The notes under the pieces: generated by a model | Told to the model about the DNA's origin: nothing | What the model saw: the letters and a program-made list of their open reading frames with translations, nothing else | Databases searched by the model: none | Part shown: in pieces, positions 1-8,291 of the stretch | Layout: each line of letters begins with the position of its first letter | Numbering within the stretch: the stretch's first letter is position 1 | Translations under genes and position numbers: made by a program | Assembly (NCBI GenBank): GCA_965228425.1 | Contig: OZ245815.1 | Coordinates: 2,728,001 to 2,792,000, forward strand | DNA from: JAJFJD01 sp965228425 | Lineage (GTDB): Bacteria > Pseudomonadota > Alphaproteobacteria > UBA8366 | DNA length: 64,000 bases | Direction of reading: 5' to 3'

Positions 1-716
1 CGGTTATAGGCTTCGATCTCGAACATGTACCCGTTCCGCGCGTCTGTCTGCATCGACATGTTGAGTGACTTCTTCGCCTGCCGGATGGAGATCGGTGCGT
101 TGGCGGCAATCCGCCGCGCGGTGGTCAGGGCTTCGTCCATGAGTTGGTCCGGCTCGCAGACCTTGTTCAGGATGCCCCATTCCAGTGCTTCCTCGGCGGA
201 GCAGGGCGCGCCGCACATTAGGAATTCCTTGGCCCGGCGGATGCCGACGGCGCGCGGCAGCATCTGCGTGGCCGCGGCGCCCGGCATGATACCGAGAGTC
301 ACCTCGGTCAGTGCGAAGCGCGCATGGCTTGCCCCATAGGCGAAGTCGCAGAGCAGGACGAACTCGGTGCCGCCGCCGTAAGCGACGCCGTTGATCGCGC
401 CGATGATCGGCGGCGGGACGTCCATCATGGTCAGGACGGCCTGTTCGAAGATGGCGTGTTGGTGCTGCCATTGCTCGTCGGTCATGCCGTCGCGGTCCTT
501 GAGGTCGCCGCCGGCGCAGAAGGCCTTCTCGCCGGAGCCGGTCATGACGACGCAGCGCACGTCTTCCTGGTCCACATACAGGTCGCGCCAGAGGTCGCGA
601 AGGTCGAGCCCCATCTGCGTGTTCATGGCGTTGGCCCGCTCCGGGCGATTGAGCGTGACGACGAGGATATGATCCTCGACCCGGTCGAGCTTCAGCGTTT
701 CATAATCGGTGCGCAT
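1..716 (-). CDS. Enoyl-CoA hydratase/isomerase family protein (C-terminus cut by window edge)
   Basis: A crotonase-fold protein, probably hydrating or isomerising an acyl-CoA in the cytoplasm. The minus-strand reading frame opens with ATG at 714-716 (MRTDYETLKLDRVEDH) and stays open to base 1, giving about 238 residues with the end missing. Two oxyanion-hole segments typical of the family are visible: KAFCAGGDLKDR (around residues 65-76) and AINGVAYGGGTEFVLLCDF (around 102-120). An Asp follows the first glycine pair, and the second segment has the usual glycine run. It begins 7 bases after the stop of the upstream CoA transferase gene, so the two are probably co-transcribed in a CoA-thioester pathway. 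The substrate cannot be read from the sequence. Confidence 0.9.
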   Translation of the reverse strand, partial: MRTDYETLKLDRVEDHILVVTLNRPERANAMNTQMGLDLRDLWRDLYVDQEDVRCVVMTGSGEKAFCAGGDLKDRDGMTDEQWQHQHAIFEQAVLTMMDVPPPIIGAINGVAYGGGTEFVLLCDFAYGASHARFALTEVTLGIMPGAAATQMLPRAVGIRRAKEFLMCGAPCSAEEALEWGILNKVCEPDQLMDEALTTARRIAANAPISIRQAKKSLNMSMQTDARNGYMFEIEAYN

Positions 717-723
717 GATGTGG

Positions 724-1863
724 TTAGTCTCCGAAAATTTCTTTTGTATGCTCGCCGAGTTGCGGCGCGCCCTTCGGTTGCGGCGGCCGCTCGCGGTCGA
801 ACTGCAGCGGCAGGCCGAGCAGCTTGAAGACCTTGTCGTCGGTTTCCTGAAGGATGCCGAGCGCCAGTGTCTGTGGGTCGACCAGAACCTCGTCGATGCT
901 CTGCGTCGGCGCGTTGGGTACGCCGACCGCATCCAGCTTCTCCTGCCAGACTTTTCGCGGTTCGGTCTTGAGGACCGCCTCCATCGAACCGTTCAGCGCG
1001 GCGAGGTTGTCCCAGCGCGTCAGGTTGGACTCGAACCGGGGATCATCGGCCCATTCGGGATGCCCGAGCGCGCCGCACATCTTGGTGAACAGGCGGTCGT
1101 TGGCGCCCGCGATCACAAGATAGCCGTCGGCGCATTCATAGGCCTGGTATGGCGCGATCCCGGGCGCTTTCGAGCCGACGCGTTTCGCGGGCTTGCCGGT
1201 CCCGTAATACCCGGCTGCATGATAGTTCATCCAGCCGAGGGCGGTCTCGTATAGCGATGCATCGACACGGCAGCCCTTGCCGGTTTCGTGCCGTTGGTTG
1301 AGTGCGGTCAACACGCCGATGACCGACCACATGCCGGTGCCCATGTCGATGATCGATGTGCCCACGCGGGCCGGTGGCCGGCCTTCCTCGCCGTTAACGC
1401 TCATGACGCCACCGCATGCCTGCATCAGCGGGTCGTAGCCGGGACGGTCTTTGTAGGGGCCGGCGTTGCCGAAGGCGCCGCTGTGGCAATAAATCAGGCG
1501 CGGGTTTAGTGGCATAAGGTCGTCGGCGGACAAGCTCAGCTTTTCGACCAGGCCCGGGCGCAGGTTCTGAACGACCACGTCCGCATTCTCCGCAATGTAG
1601 TCGCGCAGGCGGTCGACCTCGGCCTTGTTCTTGAAATCGACGACGACGGATTTCTTGTTGCTGTTCAAGACCAGGAAGAAGGACCGCATGCCCTCCTGAA
1701 CCGACGGCGGTCCCCATTGACGGCAATCGTCGCCGACCTCCGGGCGTTCGACCTTGATGACCTCGGCGCCCAACATGCCCAACACCCAGGCGCCGTAGGG
1801 CGCAGCCACACTGGTGCCCAACTCGACCACGCGAATGCCGTCTAGCGGTAGTTTTGCCGTCAC
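724..1863 (-). CDS. CaiB/BaiF family (type III) CoA transferase
   Basis: A 379-residue family III CoA transferase, expected to move CoA between a carboxylate and an acyl-CoA through an aspartyl-CoA intermediate. The N-terminal GIRVVELGTSVAAPYGAWVLG and the GAEVIKVERPE segment are family hallmarks. Asp173 in TSIIDMGTGM aligns with the catalytic Asp (Asp169) of formyl-CoA transferase. Start choice: the frame is open to a TTG at 1878, but GGAGG sits 3 bases before the GTG at 1863, just inside that extension; I therefore use GTG, although the spacing is short. It lies directly before the enoyl-CoA hydratase gene, which suggests a shared acyl-CoA degradation or activation route. The acid activated is unknown. 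Confidence 0.88.
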   Translation of the reverse strand: MTAKLPLDGIRVVELGTSVAAPYGAWVLGMLGAEVIKVERPEVGDDCRQWGPPSVQEGMRSFFLVLNSNKKSVVVDFKNKAEVDRLRDYIAENADVVVQNLRPGLVEKLSLSADDLMPLNPRLIYCHSGAFGNAGPYKDRPGYDPLMQACGGVMSVNGEEGRPPARVGTSIIDMGTGMWSVIGVLTALNQRHETGKGCRVDASLYETALGWMNYHAAGYYGTGKPAKRVGSKAPGIAPYQAYECADGYLVIAGANDRLFTKMCGALGHPEWADDPRFESNLTRWDNLAALNGSMEAVLKTEPRKVWQEKLDAVGVPNAPTQSIDEVLVDPQTLALGILQETDDKVFKLLGLPLQFDRERPPQPKGAPQLGEHTKEIFGD

Positions 1864-2074
1864 GATTCCTCCAACCAAAATATGAGCCGGTGCGGTCGTG
1901 CCGGATGGGTGGGGCCGTCCGCATAGGGGCTGTTTTTGCGGCGTTTCGGACCGCGAATTTCTTGATCCCGACTAAACCGTGCCGCTGCCGTGTCGTCAAA
2001 TCCGCGGTGGCTTTCCATGCGCTTGAGTGACTATCGTGTGGGTTGGACCACGCCGATCGGAAAGGAATGGTGGC

Positions 2075-2467
2075 ATGACGGCGGTGACGACCTTCGACCT
2101 TCGAAAGACCTATGTGAACCTCGACCCAAATGGCACGGCCGAGCGGATCGACGTCACCGAAGACTTCTGGACCCAACTCAGCACAGGGGTCCGGCGCTTG
2201 GACGGGTATCTGATCACCGTATCCGATATCCGCAATGACATGCCGCACTGGGAGATGCATCCCAACGGCAATGAGGTGCTATACCTCCTATCGGGCAAGC
2301 TCGACATCCTGATCGAACAGGCGGGCCGAGAACAGCGCATTCCTCTGCGGGCGGAAGACCCGGGACTGGTCGTTCCCGCCGGCGCGTGGCACCGGGCCGT
2401 GGTGGTCGAACCGGCGCGGATGATGTTCGTCACGTGGGGCGAGGGGACCGAACACCGTCCCCTGTAG
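2075..2467 (+). CDS. Cupin-domain protein
   Basis: A 130-residue single cupin. The first cupin motif is recognisable around HWEMHPNGNEVLYLLSGKLDILIE, with the usual His and Glu metal-ligand positions. The second is at PGLVVPAGAWHRAVV, with Pro-Ala-Gly and the metal-binding His. This is the size and layout of small sugar- or ligand-binding cupins, and an enzymatic role is not evident. The ATG at 2075 is preceded by AAAGGAA about 8 bases upstream; the open frame extends further upstream, but that part lacks cupin sequence. The gene is divergent from the CoA transferase and convergent with the adenylate cyclase, so it is probably transcribed alone. Confidence 0.75.
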   Translation: MTAVTTFDLRKTYVNLDPNGTAERIDVTEDFWTQLSTGVRRLDGYLITVSDIRNDMPHWEMHPNGNEVLYLLSGKLDILIEQAGREQRIPLRAEDPGLVVPAGAWHRAVVVEPARMMFVTWGEGTEHRPL

Positions 2468-2478
2468 CGCTGCGGCGG

Positions 2479-4887
2479 TTATTTCGTCGTCGCGACATAG
2501 ACCCCGTCCCAGTCCGCGACCGGCGGATTTTGGCGGTATGTCGCGATGCGATCCTTATAGAGCGCATAAAACTCGGCCAATTCACCATTGAGCGTCCGGC
2601 ATTCTTCGGCCATCCGTTCGGCGGTATCCCAGTCTTGCACGCGGTAGGCATCGAGCATTTTGGTATTTGCGCGAAGAAGTGCGTGGAATGCATCGGCGTT
2701 CCGATAGGCCTTGTCGCCCAACAGCCCGTAGATCGTCACAGCCTCGGATTTTCCTTTGACCGCGATCCGGTCAAGTTCCAGGAGTGCGAAGTCGTCCGCC
2801 GTCTTTGCCGCGGTTTCCTCGCCGACGATGATCGACATGCCGTAATCGCGCGACTGCCCTTCGAGGCGGGCGGACAGGTTTACCGCGTCACCGAGAACCG
2901 AATAGTCGAAGCGTTGCGCCGAGCCCATGTTTCCGACCACGCAATCGCCGGTATTCAGGCCGATCCCGACCGCGAGCGGCTGATAGGGGACGCCGGCTTC
3001 CTCGGCCTCGTTGCGCCGCGCCGCGTTCAGGATTTCGAGTTCGGACTGCATGGCCAGCGCGGCGTCGCACGCTTGATATTCGTGGTCCGGGACGGGCATT
3101 GGCGCATTCCAGAACGCCATGATGCAATCGCCCATGTATTTGTCGATGGTTCCGTTGCGCGACAGGATCGCGTCGCTCAGCGGCGTCAGCAGCCGGTTGA
3201 TCAATACGGTCAGTCCCTGCGGATCCGTCTTGTAGGACTCGGAGATCGAGGTGAAGCCCTGCACGTCGCAGAACAGGATCGTCATGGACTTGGTTTCGCC
3301 GCCGAGGGTCAACTGCTCGGGATTGTCGGCGAGTTGCTCGACCAGTGCGGGCGACAGGTATTGCCCGAACGCGCTGCGCACGCGGCGCTTCTCCGCCGTC
3401 TCTCGGGCGTAATTGCTGAAGGTGAGGACCGCGTAGAGGGCGACGACCGTAGCGCCGGGGTAGGTTACGTCGAACAGCAGAAGATGCGACTTGTAGAGAT
3501 ACCAGGAAATCCCGGCGAGCGTTCCGCCTGCGATGAGCAACCCGACCAGGGTCCACAGAGGGCCGAGACGCGGGACGAGGATCATCAGGATGATTCCGGC
3601 GACGATGGCCATGAACATCTCGGCGCTGTTCGCATAATTCGGATAGCGCAGAAAGAAACTGGCCTTGTCGATATCGGCGATAGCCTGGCGCATGGCCGCG
3701 GGTCCGTCGATGGCCTCCGCCGATAACTCCGTGACCCGCTGTTGGACCGCCAGCGTGTAGGCCGTTTCCGCCGTGAAGATGGATTCGAGTAGGTTCGCAT
3801 GCACCTCGACGCCCGGCATCCGGTTCGCGACCGGCGTCTCCCGGATATCGACCAGTCCGGCCGCGGAGGCACCGACGATCGCGAATTTGCCGTCGAGCCG
3901 TGATTTCGGCACTTGCCCCGTCAAAATGTCCGATGCCGAGATGTACAGCCGGCCGGCGTTGCCGGCGGTGTTGTAGAGGTCCGGCTCGGCGAAGTGGACC
4001 CAAATGCGGCCCTGGGCATCGGTCGGCAGGATAAAGCTTCCGCCGCCGTACTCCCGCCTGATCTGAATTTGCACGGCGGTCATGCCAGCCGCGTTGCGCC
4101 GGCTGATGAGCGTGTTGTTGCCGAATACCACGCGCAGCATCTCCACGGTCAGGGCCGGACGGATTTCGTCGCCGGCGATGGCGAGTAGGGGAACCCGGCG
4201 CACCTTGCCGTCGGACTCCGCGCCGATCGAAAAGAACCCGTGACCGGCAGCGGCTTCTTCGAGTTCCGGAACGTTCGCGACGAGGCTCCTGTAGCGGGCG
4301 AGGAAGGGACGGGGGTCGCCGCCCATCTCCGCGCGGAACGGTGTGCGGATCCGTGTAGCTTGCCGGTTCACCGGCAACGGGGTGTGCAGCGCGACCTGGC
4401 CGAGCACGGTCTTGGTCTTTTGCATAGCCTCGGCCATGATCGATTCGTTGCTGGGCAGCGCTTGCAGCGATTTGCGGGCTTCGGAATCGAGGCTTTCGAA
4501 AGTTTCCACCACGACCGCCGGGGACATTCGGTCGTATTCCGGGAAAAATGAGTCGAAGCCGACGACTTTCACCCCATTCGCGCCGAGCCGGTCGATCAGA
4601 TCGCCGATCAGGGACCGTGGCCAAGGCCACTGACCCAGTGCGGCCAGGCTCTTTTCGTCGATGTCGACGATGACGACTGGGCTTTTGGTAATCGGTCGTG
4701 GCGACAGGCGCTGATACAGATCGAAGGTCAGGACACGGGCGTTCTGAAGCCACGCCGGATCGGCGATGCGGATCGTCGTGGCGGCCAGCAGCAGCGAAAA
4801 CGCCACCATCACGCCGGCCGTCGGCACCAACCGCCGCCACCAGGATTTCCGCAATGACCGGTTTCCGTCCGCCGTGGACTCCGTCAC
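2479..4887 (-). CDS. Membrane adenylate/guanylate cyclase with CHASE2 sensor domain
   Basis: An 802-residue class III nucleotide cyclase. An N-terminal membrane segment (about 22-42) is followed by a large extracytoplasmic CHASE2 domain (about 45-380, with DIDEKSLAALGQWPW and GFDSFFPEYDR signatures). Next come three closely spaced membrane segments (about 420-490) and a cytoplasmic catalytic domain (about 530-715). Catalytic features seen: both metal-binding Asp residues (LFCDVQGFTS and YMGDCIMAFWNAP), the purine-recognition Lys just before YMGD, and the Asn/Arg pair in GDAVNLSARLE. It should make cAMP from ATP in response to an external signal. The start is GTG with GAGGA about 9 bases upstream. 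It is divergent from the type I secretion genes. Confidence 0.93.
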   Translation of the reverse strand: MTESTADGNRSLRKSWWRRLVPTAGVMVAFSLLLAATTIRIADPAWLQNARVLTFDLYQRLSPRPITKSPVVIVDIDEKSLAALGQWPWPRSLIGDLIDRLGANGVKVVGFDSFFPEYDRMSPAVVVETFESLDSEARKSLQALPSNESIMAEAMQKTKTVLGQVALHTPLPVNRQATRIRTPFRAEMGGDPRPFLARYRSLVANVPELEEAAAGHGFFSIGAESDGKVRRVPLLAIAGDEIRPALTVEMLRVVFGNNTLISRRNAAGMTAVQIQIRREYGGGSFILPTDAQGRIWVHFAEPDLYNTAGNAGRLYISASDILTGQVPKSRLDGKFAIVGASAAGLVDIRETPVANRMPGVEVHANLLESIFTAETAYTLAVQQRVTELSAEAIDGPAAMRQAIADIDKASFFLRYPNYANSAEMFMAIVAGIILMILVPRLGPLWTLVGLLIAGGTLAGISWYLYKSHLLLFDVTYPGATVVALYAVLTFSNYARETAEKRRVRSAFGQYLSPALVEQLADNPEQLTLGGETKSMTILFCDVQGFTSISESYKTDPQGLTVLINRLLTPLSDAILSRNGTIDKYMGDCIMAFWNAPMPVPDHEYQACDAALAMQSELEILNAARRNEAEEAGVPYQPLAVGIGLNTGDCVVGNMGSAQRFDYSVLGDAVNLSARLEGQSRDYGMSIIVGEETAAKTADDFALLELDRIAVKGKSEAVTIYGLLGDKAYRNADAFHALLRANTKMLDAYRVQDWDTAERMAEECRTLNGELAEFYALYKDRIATYRQNPPVADWDGVYVATTK

Positions 4888-5108
4888 TCGACGCGTTCCT
4901 CACTCATACCCGCTGCCTCCGGCAAGAGCCGGGGTCGGCGCAGCTTGACCGATATCTCCCGCCGGGCGCAACCGTTGAGTTTGCTGGCATTCCGGCGGTA
5001 CCTGGGGCAATCTCTCCCAAAGGTGCTGAATAAAGTATTAAGCTGCTGTTTACCAAAGCACCGCTACGATATCGGCGATTTTCGCCAAAAGGACTGTTGG
5101 CTGCTCAT

Positions 5109-6854
5109 ATGCCTGCCACGAAACCGGCCGTCGATGACGGCTCGAAACATCGCTGGTTATGGAATTCGATGCGCGACGCCCGCGGTGCGCTGCGGGACAT
5201 CCTTTTCGTGTCCTTCTTCGTCAACCTGCTGGCGCTGGCGGCGCCGGTTTTCGTGCTCCAGGTATACGATCGCGTGGTGTTCCATGCCGGCCTGACGACG
5301 CTGCAAGGGCTGGTTCTGGGCATGGCCGTTGTGATGCTATTCGATTTCATCCTACGGCAGGCGCGGAGCCGCATCTTTCAGGCGATTGCCGTCAACATCG
5401 ATATCTCTGTCGGCCGGGCCTTGTACGACAAGATATTGGGGCTGCCGCTGCGGGCGCTCGAAGGGCGGCCGGCCGCCTATTGGCAGGCGTTGTTCCGCGA
5501 TGTCGAGGTTGTGCGCAATGCCCTGGCGGGCCCGTCCGCCGCGCTGGCGATCGACGTTCCCTTCGCGGTTCTTTTCCTGATCCTGATCTTCATTATCGCG
5601 CCGCCCGTGGCATGGGTGATTGGCCTGTTCATTCCGGCTTTCCTCTTGCTGGCGTGGCGTTCCGGCAAAGTGGCACGCCAGACGACGAAGCGGGAACGTG
5701 ATGCGTCGCTGTCGCGGGACGAGATGCTGAACGAATTGATCTCGTCGCGCGCCACGGTGAAGTCCCTCGCGCTGGCCGACGCCATGCAGCCGAAATGGGA
5801 AAGTAAGCACGCGGCCAGTATTGTGCATGCGAAGGAGCGCGGTAAGACGACGGACGGTCATCAGGTACTGGGGCACGTTATGACGCTGATGACGACGGTG
5901 GCGATCACCGCGGTCGGTGCGTTGGCGATCCTCGACCAGAAAATGACCATCGGGGCCCTGATCGCCGCGAACATGCTGGGCGGCCGGGCGGTGGCCCCGC
6001 TGAGCCAGTTGGTCGGGCAGTGGCGCATCCTCACCCAGCTTCGCCAGGCCATTGCGCGCCTCGACGGCGTCTTCGCGTTGGAGAGCGAGCGTGCGGAGAC
6101 CGCCGTGGCCTTGAAGCGGCCCGAAGGCGTGTTGCGGTTGGAAGAAGCGCGGTTCTCCTACGACCCGGGCGGCCCGGTGGTGATCGACGGGCTCGACGGC
6201 AAAATCGGTCCGGCGGGCCTGCATGGAGTCATCGGCCGCAACGGCTGCGGCAAGAGCACCTTCCTGAAGCTTATTGCGGGCCTGTATATTCCGCAGGAAG
6301 GGCGTGTCCTGTTGGATGGCGCCGACATATTGCAATTCAGCCGCCGCGAGTTGGCGCGCTGGGTCGCCTATCTGCCGCAGGAATGCACTCTGTTCAGCGG
6401 GACGATCCGGGACAATATCTGCATCGCGAATCCAGATGCCACCGACGAAGAGATTATTGCGGCGGCGGAGCGGGCGCTGGTGCATGAGTTCATCATCGAT
6501 TTGCCGGATGGATATGCAACCGACATCGGCGAGGCGGGCGCGCGCTTGTCCGGCGGTCAACGCCAGCGGCTCGCGCTCGCGCGGGCGTTTCTCGGGGAGC
6601 CGTCGGTTCTGCTTCTCGACGAGCCGACCAGCGACCTCGACAACGATGCCGAACGCAATCTCGCCCGTGTTCTGCACGAAACGTCGCGCGAGAACACGGT
6701 GGTCGTGGCGACGCACAGCCCGGCGTTGTTGAACGCTTGCGATACGATCCTGGTGCTCGACGGCGGCCGGGTCGCGATGGCCGGGCCGGCGCGTGAGGTT
6801 CTGCAGCGCCTGCAACCGCGGCCGACCGAAGTTCGCTCGGAGCAGCGCGCATGA
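5109..6854 (+). CDS. Type I secretion ABC transporter (permease-ATPase)
   Basis: A fused inner-membrane permease and ATPase of the type I secretion family (581 residues), powering one-step protein export. Six membrane segments span about residues 30-310. The nucleotide-binding domain has Walker A GRNGCGKST (about 376-384), signature LSGGQRQRLALARA and Walker B LLLDEPTSDLD. There is no N-terminal C39 peptidase-like domain, so it is closer to PrtD-type than to HlyB-type exporters. Start is uncertain: ATG 5109 has no good Shine-Dalgarno, while TTG 5097 lies 3 bases after AAAAGGA. The stop overlaps the next gene by ATGA, so ABC and adaptor are coupled. Confidence 0.92.
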   Translation: MPATKPAVDDGSKHRWLWNSMRDARGALRDILFVSFFVNLLALAAPVFVLQVYDRVVFHAGLTTLQGLVLGMAVVMLFDFILRQARSRIFQAIAVNIDISVGRALYDKILGLPLRALEGRPAAYWQALFRDVEVVRNALAGPSAALAIDVPFAVLFLILIFIIAPPVAWVIGLFIPAFLLLAWRSGKVARQTTKRERDASLSRDEMLNELISSRATVKSLALADAMQPKWESKHAASIVHAKERGKTTDGHQVLGHVMTLMTTVAITAVGALAILDQKMTIGALIAANMLGGRAVAPLSQLVGQWRILTQLRQAIARLDGVFALESERAETAVALKRPEGVLRLEEARFSYDPGGPVVIDGLDGKIGPAGLHGVIGRNGCGKSTFLKLIAGLYIPQEGRVLLDGADILQFSRRELARWVAYLPQECTLFSGTIRDNICIANPDATDEEIIAAAERALVHEFIIDLPDGYATDIGEAGARLSGGQRQRLALARAFLGEPSVLLLDEPTSDLDNDAERNLARVLHETSRENTVVVATHSPALLNACDTILVLDGGRVAMAGPAREVLQRLQPRPTEVRSEQRA

Positions 6855-8194
6855 CCGACGCAACCCAAAGCGCCAAATCCGAGACTACGCCGTCGGACAC
6901 GGAACAACCGTTGGACGACCTGCAAAAGTCCAATCGCAGCCCGGCATTCCGCGGTCTGGCGTGGGCCGTAATTGCCTTGATCGCGGGCTTCTTCGGTTGG
7001 GCGGCGTTTGCCCAACTCGACGAGGTCGCGGTGGCGTCCGGGGAAGTCATCCCGATCGACAAGGTCAAGGTCGTGCAGCATCTGGAAGGCGGCATCATCC
7101 AGCGTCTCGATGTGGCGGAAGGATCGAAGGTGTCGAAGGAACAGGTCCTCGTCCAGCTCACCGTGGGCGGCGCCGGAACGACCCGCGAGGAGCTTCAGGT
7201 GCAGCTCGACTCCCTGTTGCTGTCGCGCGCGCGGCTGAAGGCGGAGAGCGCGGACGCGCCGCTGACCTTTCCCGCCGATATCGCTAAGCGCCGACCCGAC
7301 CTGGTGGCCGCCGAGCGCGACACCTTCGAGGCGCGGAAGCTTGGCCTCAAAAGCAAGCTCGGCGTCATTCTGCAGCAGAGCCGGCAGCGGGAACTGGAGG
7401 TCAAGGAACTGCAAGCCCGCCGCCGCGCCGTCCTGGCGAACCTCAAGCTGGAACGCGAACGGTTGCGGCTGTCTGACCGGTTGCTGGAGAGCGGCCTGAC
7501 GCCGCGGATGGAGCATCTCGAAATCCGGCGCGAGATTGAAAATTTGAATGGCGAGGCTAAGGTCTTGGGGCAGGCGATCCCACGTTCGAAGTCGGCCCTG
7601 GCCGAATCCGCGGCGCGGGTGACCGAGGAGACCGAGGCCTTTCGCAGGAGGGCCATCGAGGAATTGAACAGGGTCGAGTTGCAGATCGCGCGCAGCCGCG
7701 AGGGACTGGACGAGGCGTCGGACCGCGTGCGGCGGACCGAGATTCGCAGCCCGATCGACGGCATCGTCAAGAACATGCGGTTCAACACCATCGGCGGCGT
7801 CGTCCGGCCCGGCGAGCCGATCATGGAAATCGTGCCGATCGGCGACGAACTGGTCGTCGAGGCGCGGCTCAGCCCGGTTGATCGCGGCTATGTCCAGGAA
7901 GGCCAGAAGGCGGTCGTCAAAATCTCCACCTATGACTTTGTCCGTTACGGGTCGCTCGACGGTGTTGTCGAACGCATTGCCGCGGATACCAACGCCGATC
8001 CGAATAGCGGTCAGCCCTTCTACGAGGTGGTGATCCGCACCGACAAGACCTATCTGGGGTCGGCACAGGGCGAGTTTCCGATCACCCCCGGTATGCAGGC
8101 GGTGGTCGATATTCACACTGGCACCCGGTCGGTGATGAATTACCTGATCAAACCTGTGCTCAAATTGCGACACGAAGCATTCCGCGAACGCTAG
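6851..8194 (+). CDS. HlyD-family type I secretion periplasmic adaptor
   Basis: A 447-residue membrane-fusion protein that should join the ABC exporter to the TolC-like channel. It has a short cytoplasmic tail, one membrane segment (about 36-58, WAVIALIAGFFGWAAFAQLDE) and the start of the lipoyl half-motif (VVQHLEGGIIQRLDVAEGSKV). A long coiled-coil hairpin (about 130-290) follows, then the closing lipoyl/beta-barrel part (IRSPIDGIVKNMRFNTIGGVV). The C-terminal ITPGMQAVVDIHTGTRSVMNYL block is characteristic of the family. It starts inside the stop codon of the ABC gene (ATGA). It is followed after a 94-base spacer by the outer-membrane component, completing a secretion operon. Confidence 0.93.
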   Translation: MTDATQSAKSETTPSDTEQPLDDLQKSNRSPAFRGLAWAVIALIAGFFGWAAFAQLDEVAVASGEVIPIDKVKVVQHLEGGIIQRLDVAEGSKVSKEQVLVQLTVGGAGTTREELQVQLDSLLLSRARLKAESADAPLTFPADIAKRRPDLVAAERDTFEARKLGLKSKLGVILQQSRQRELEVKELQARRRAVLANLKLERERLRLSDRLLESGLTPRMEHLEIRREIENLNGEAKVLGQAIPRSKSALAESAARVTEETEAFRRRAIEELNRVELQIARSREGLDEASDRVRRTEIRSPIDGIVKNMRFNTIGGVVRPGEPIMEIVPIGDELVVEARLSPVDRGYVQEGQKAVVKISTYDFVRYGSLDGVVERIAADTNADPNSGQPFYEVVIRTDKTYLGSAQGEFPITPGMQAVVDIHTGTRSVMNYLIKPVLKLRHEAFRER

Positions 8195-8202
8195 AAGCGC
8201 CG

Positions 8203-8222
8203 TAACGCACAGTAATGCGTTA
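8203..8222. repeat. Perfect 7-bp inverted repeat between adaptor and TolC-like genes
   Basis: TAACGCA (8203-8209) and TGCGTTA (8216-8222) form a perfect stem around a 6-base loop, followed by GAAAAA but no T-run. It begins 8 bases after the adaptor stop. It may be an operator, an mRNA stability element or a weak attenuator. There is no direct evidence for any of these. Confidence 0.4.
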
Positions 8223-8275
8223 AGAAAAATTGACCCCTCCCGTAAACGCCTTTATGAGTGTTGTTAACCTTTCGG

Positions 8276-8291
8276 GGAGGAGGGTGTCATA
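8276..8291 (+). promoter_or_regulatory. Strong Shine-Dalgarno before a proposed ATA start codon
   Basis: A purine run around GGAGG (8276-8280) lies 8 bases upstream of ATA at 8289. It is preceded by an in-frame TAA (8265-8267). No ATG, GTG or TTG occurs in the TolC-like frame between that stop and TTG 8331. The GTG at 8284 is out of frame and reads GTG-TCA-TAA. Confidence 0.5.
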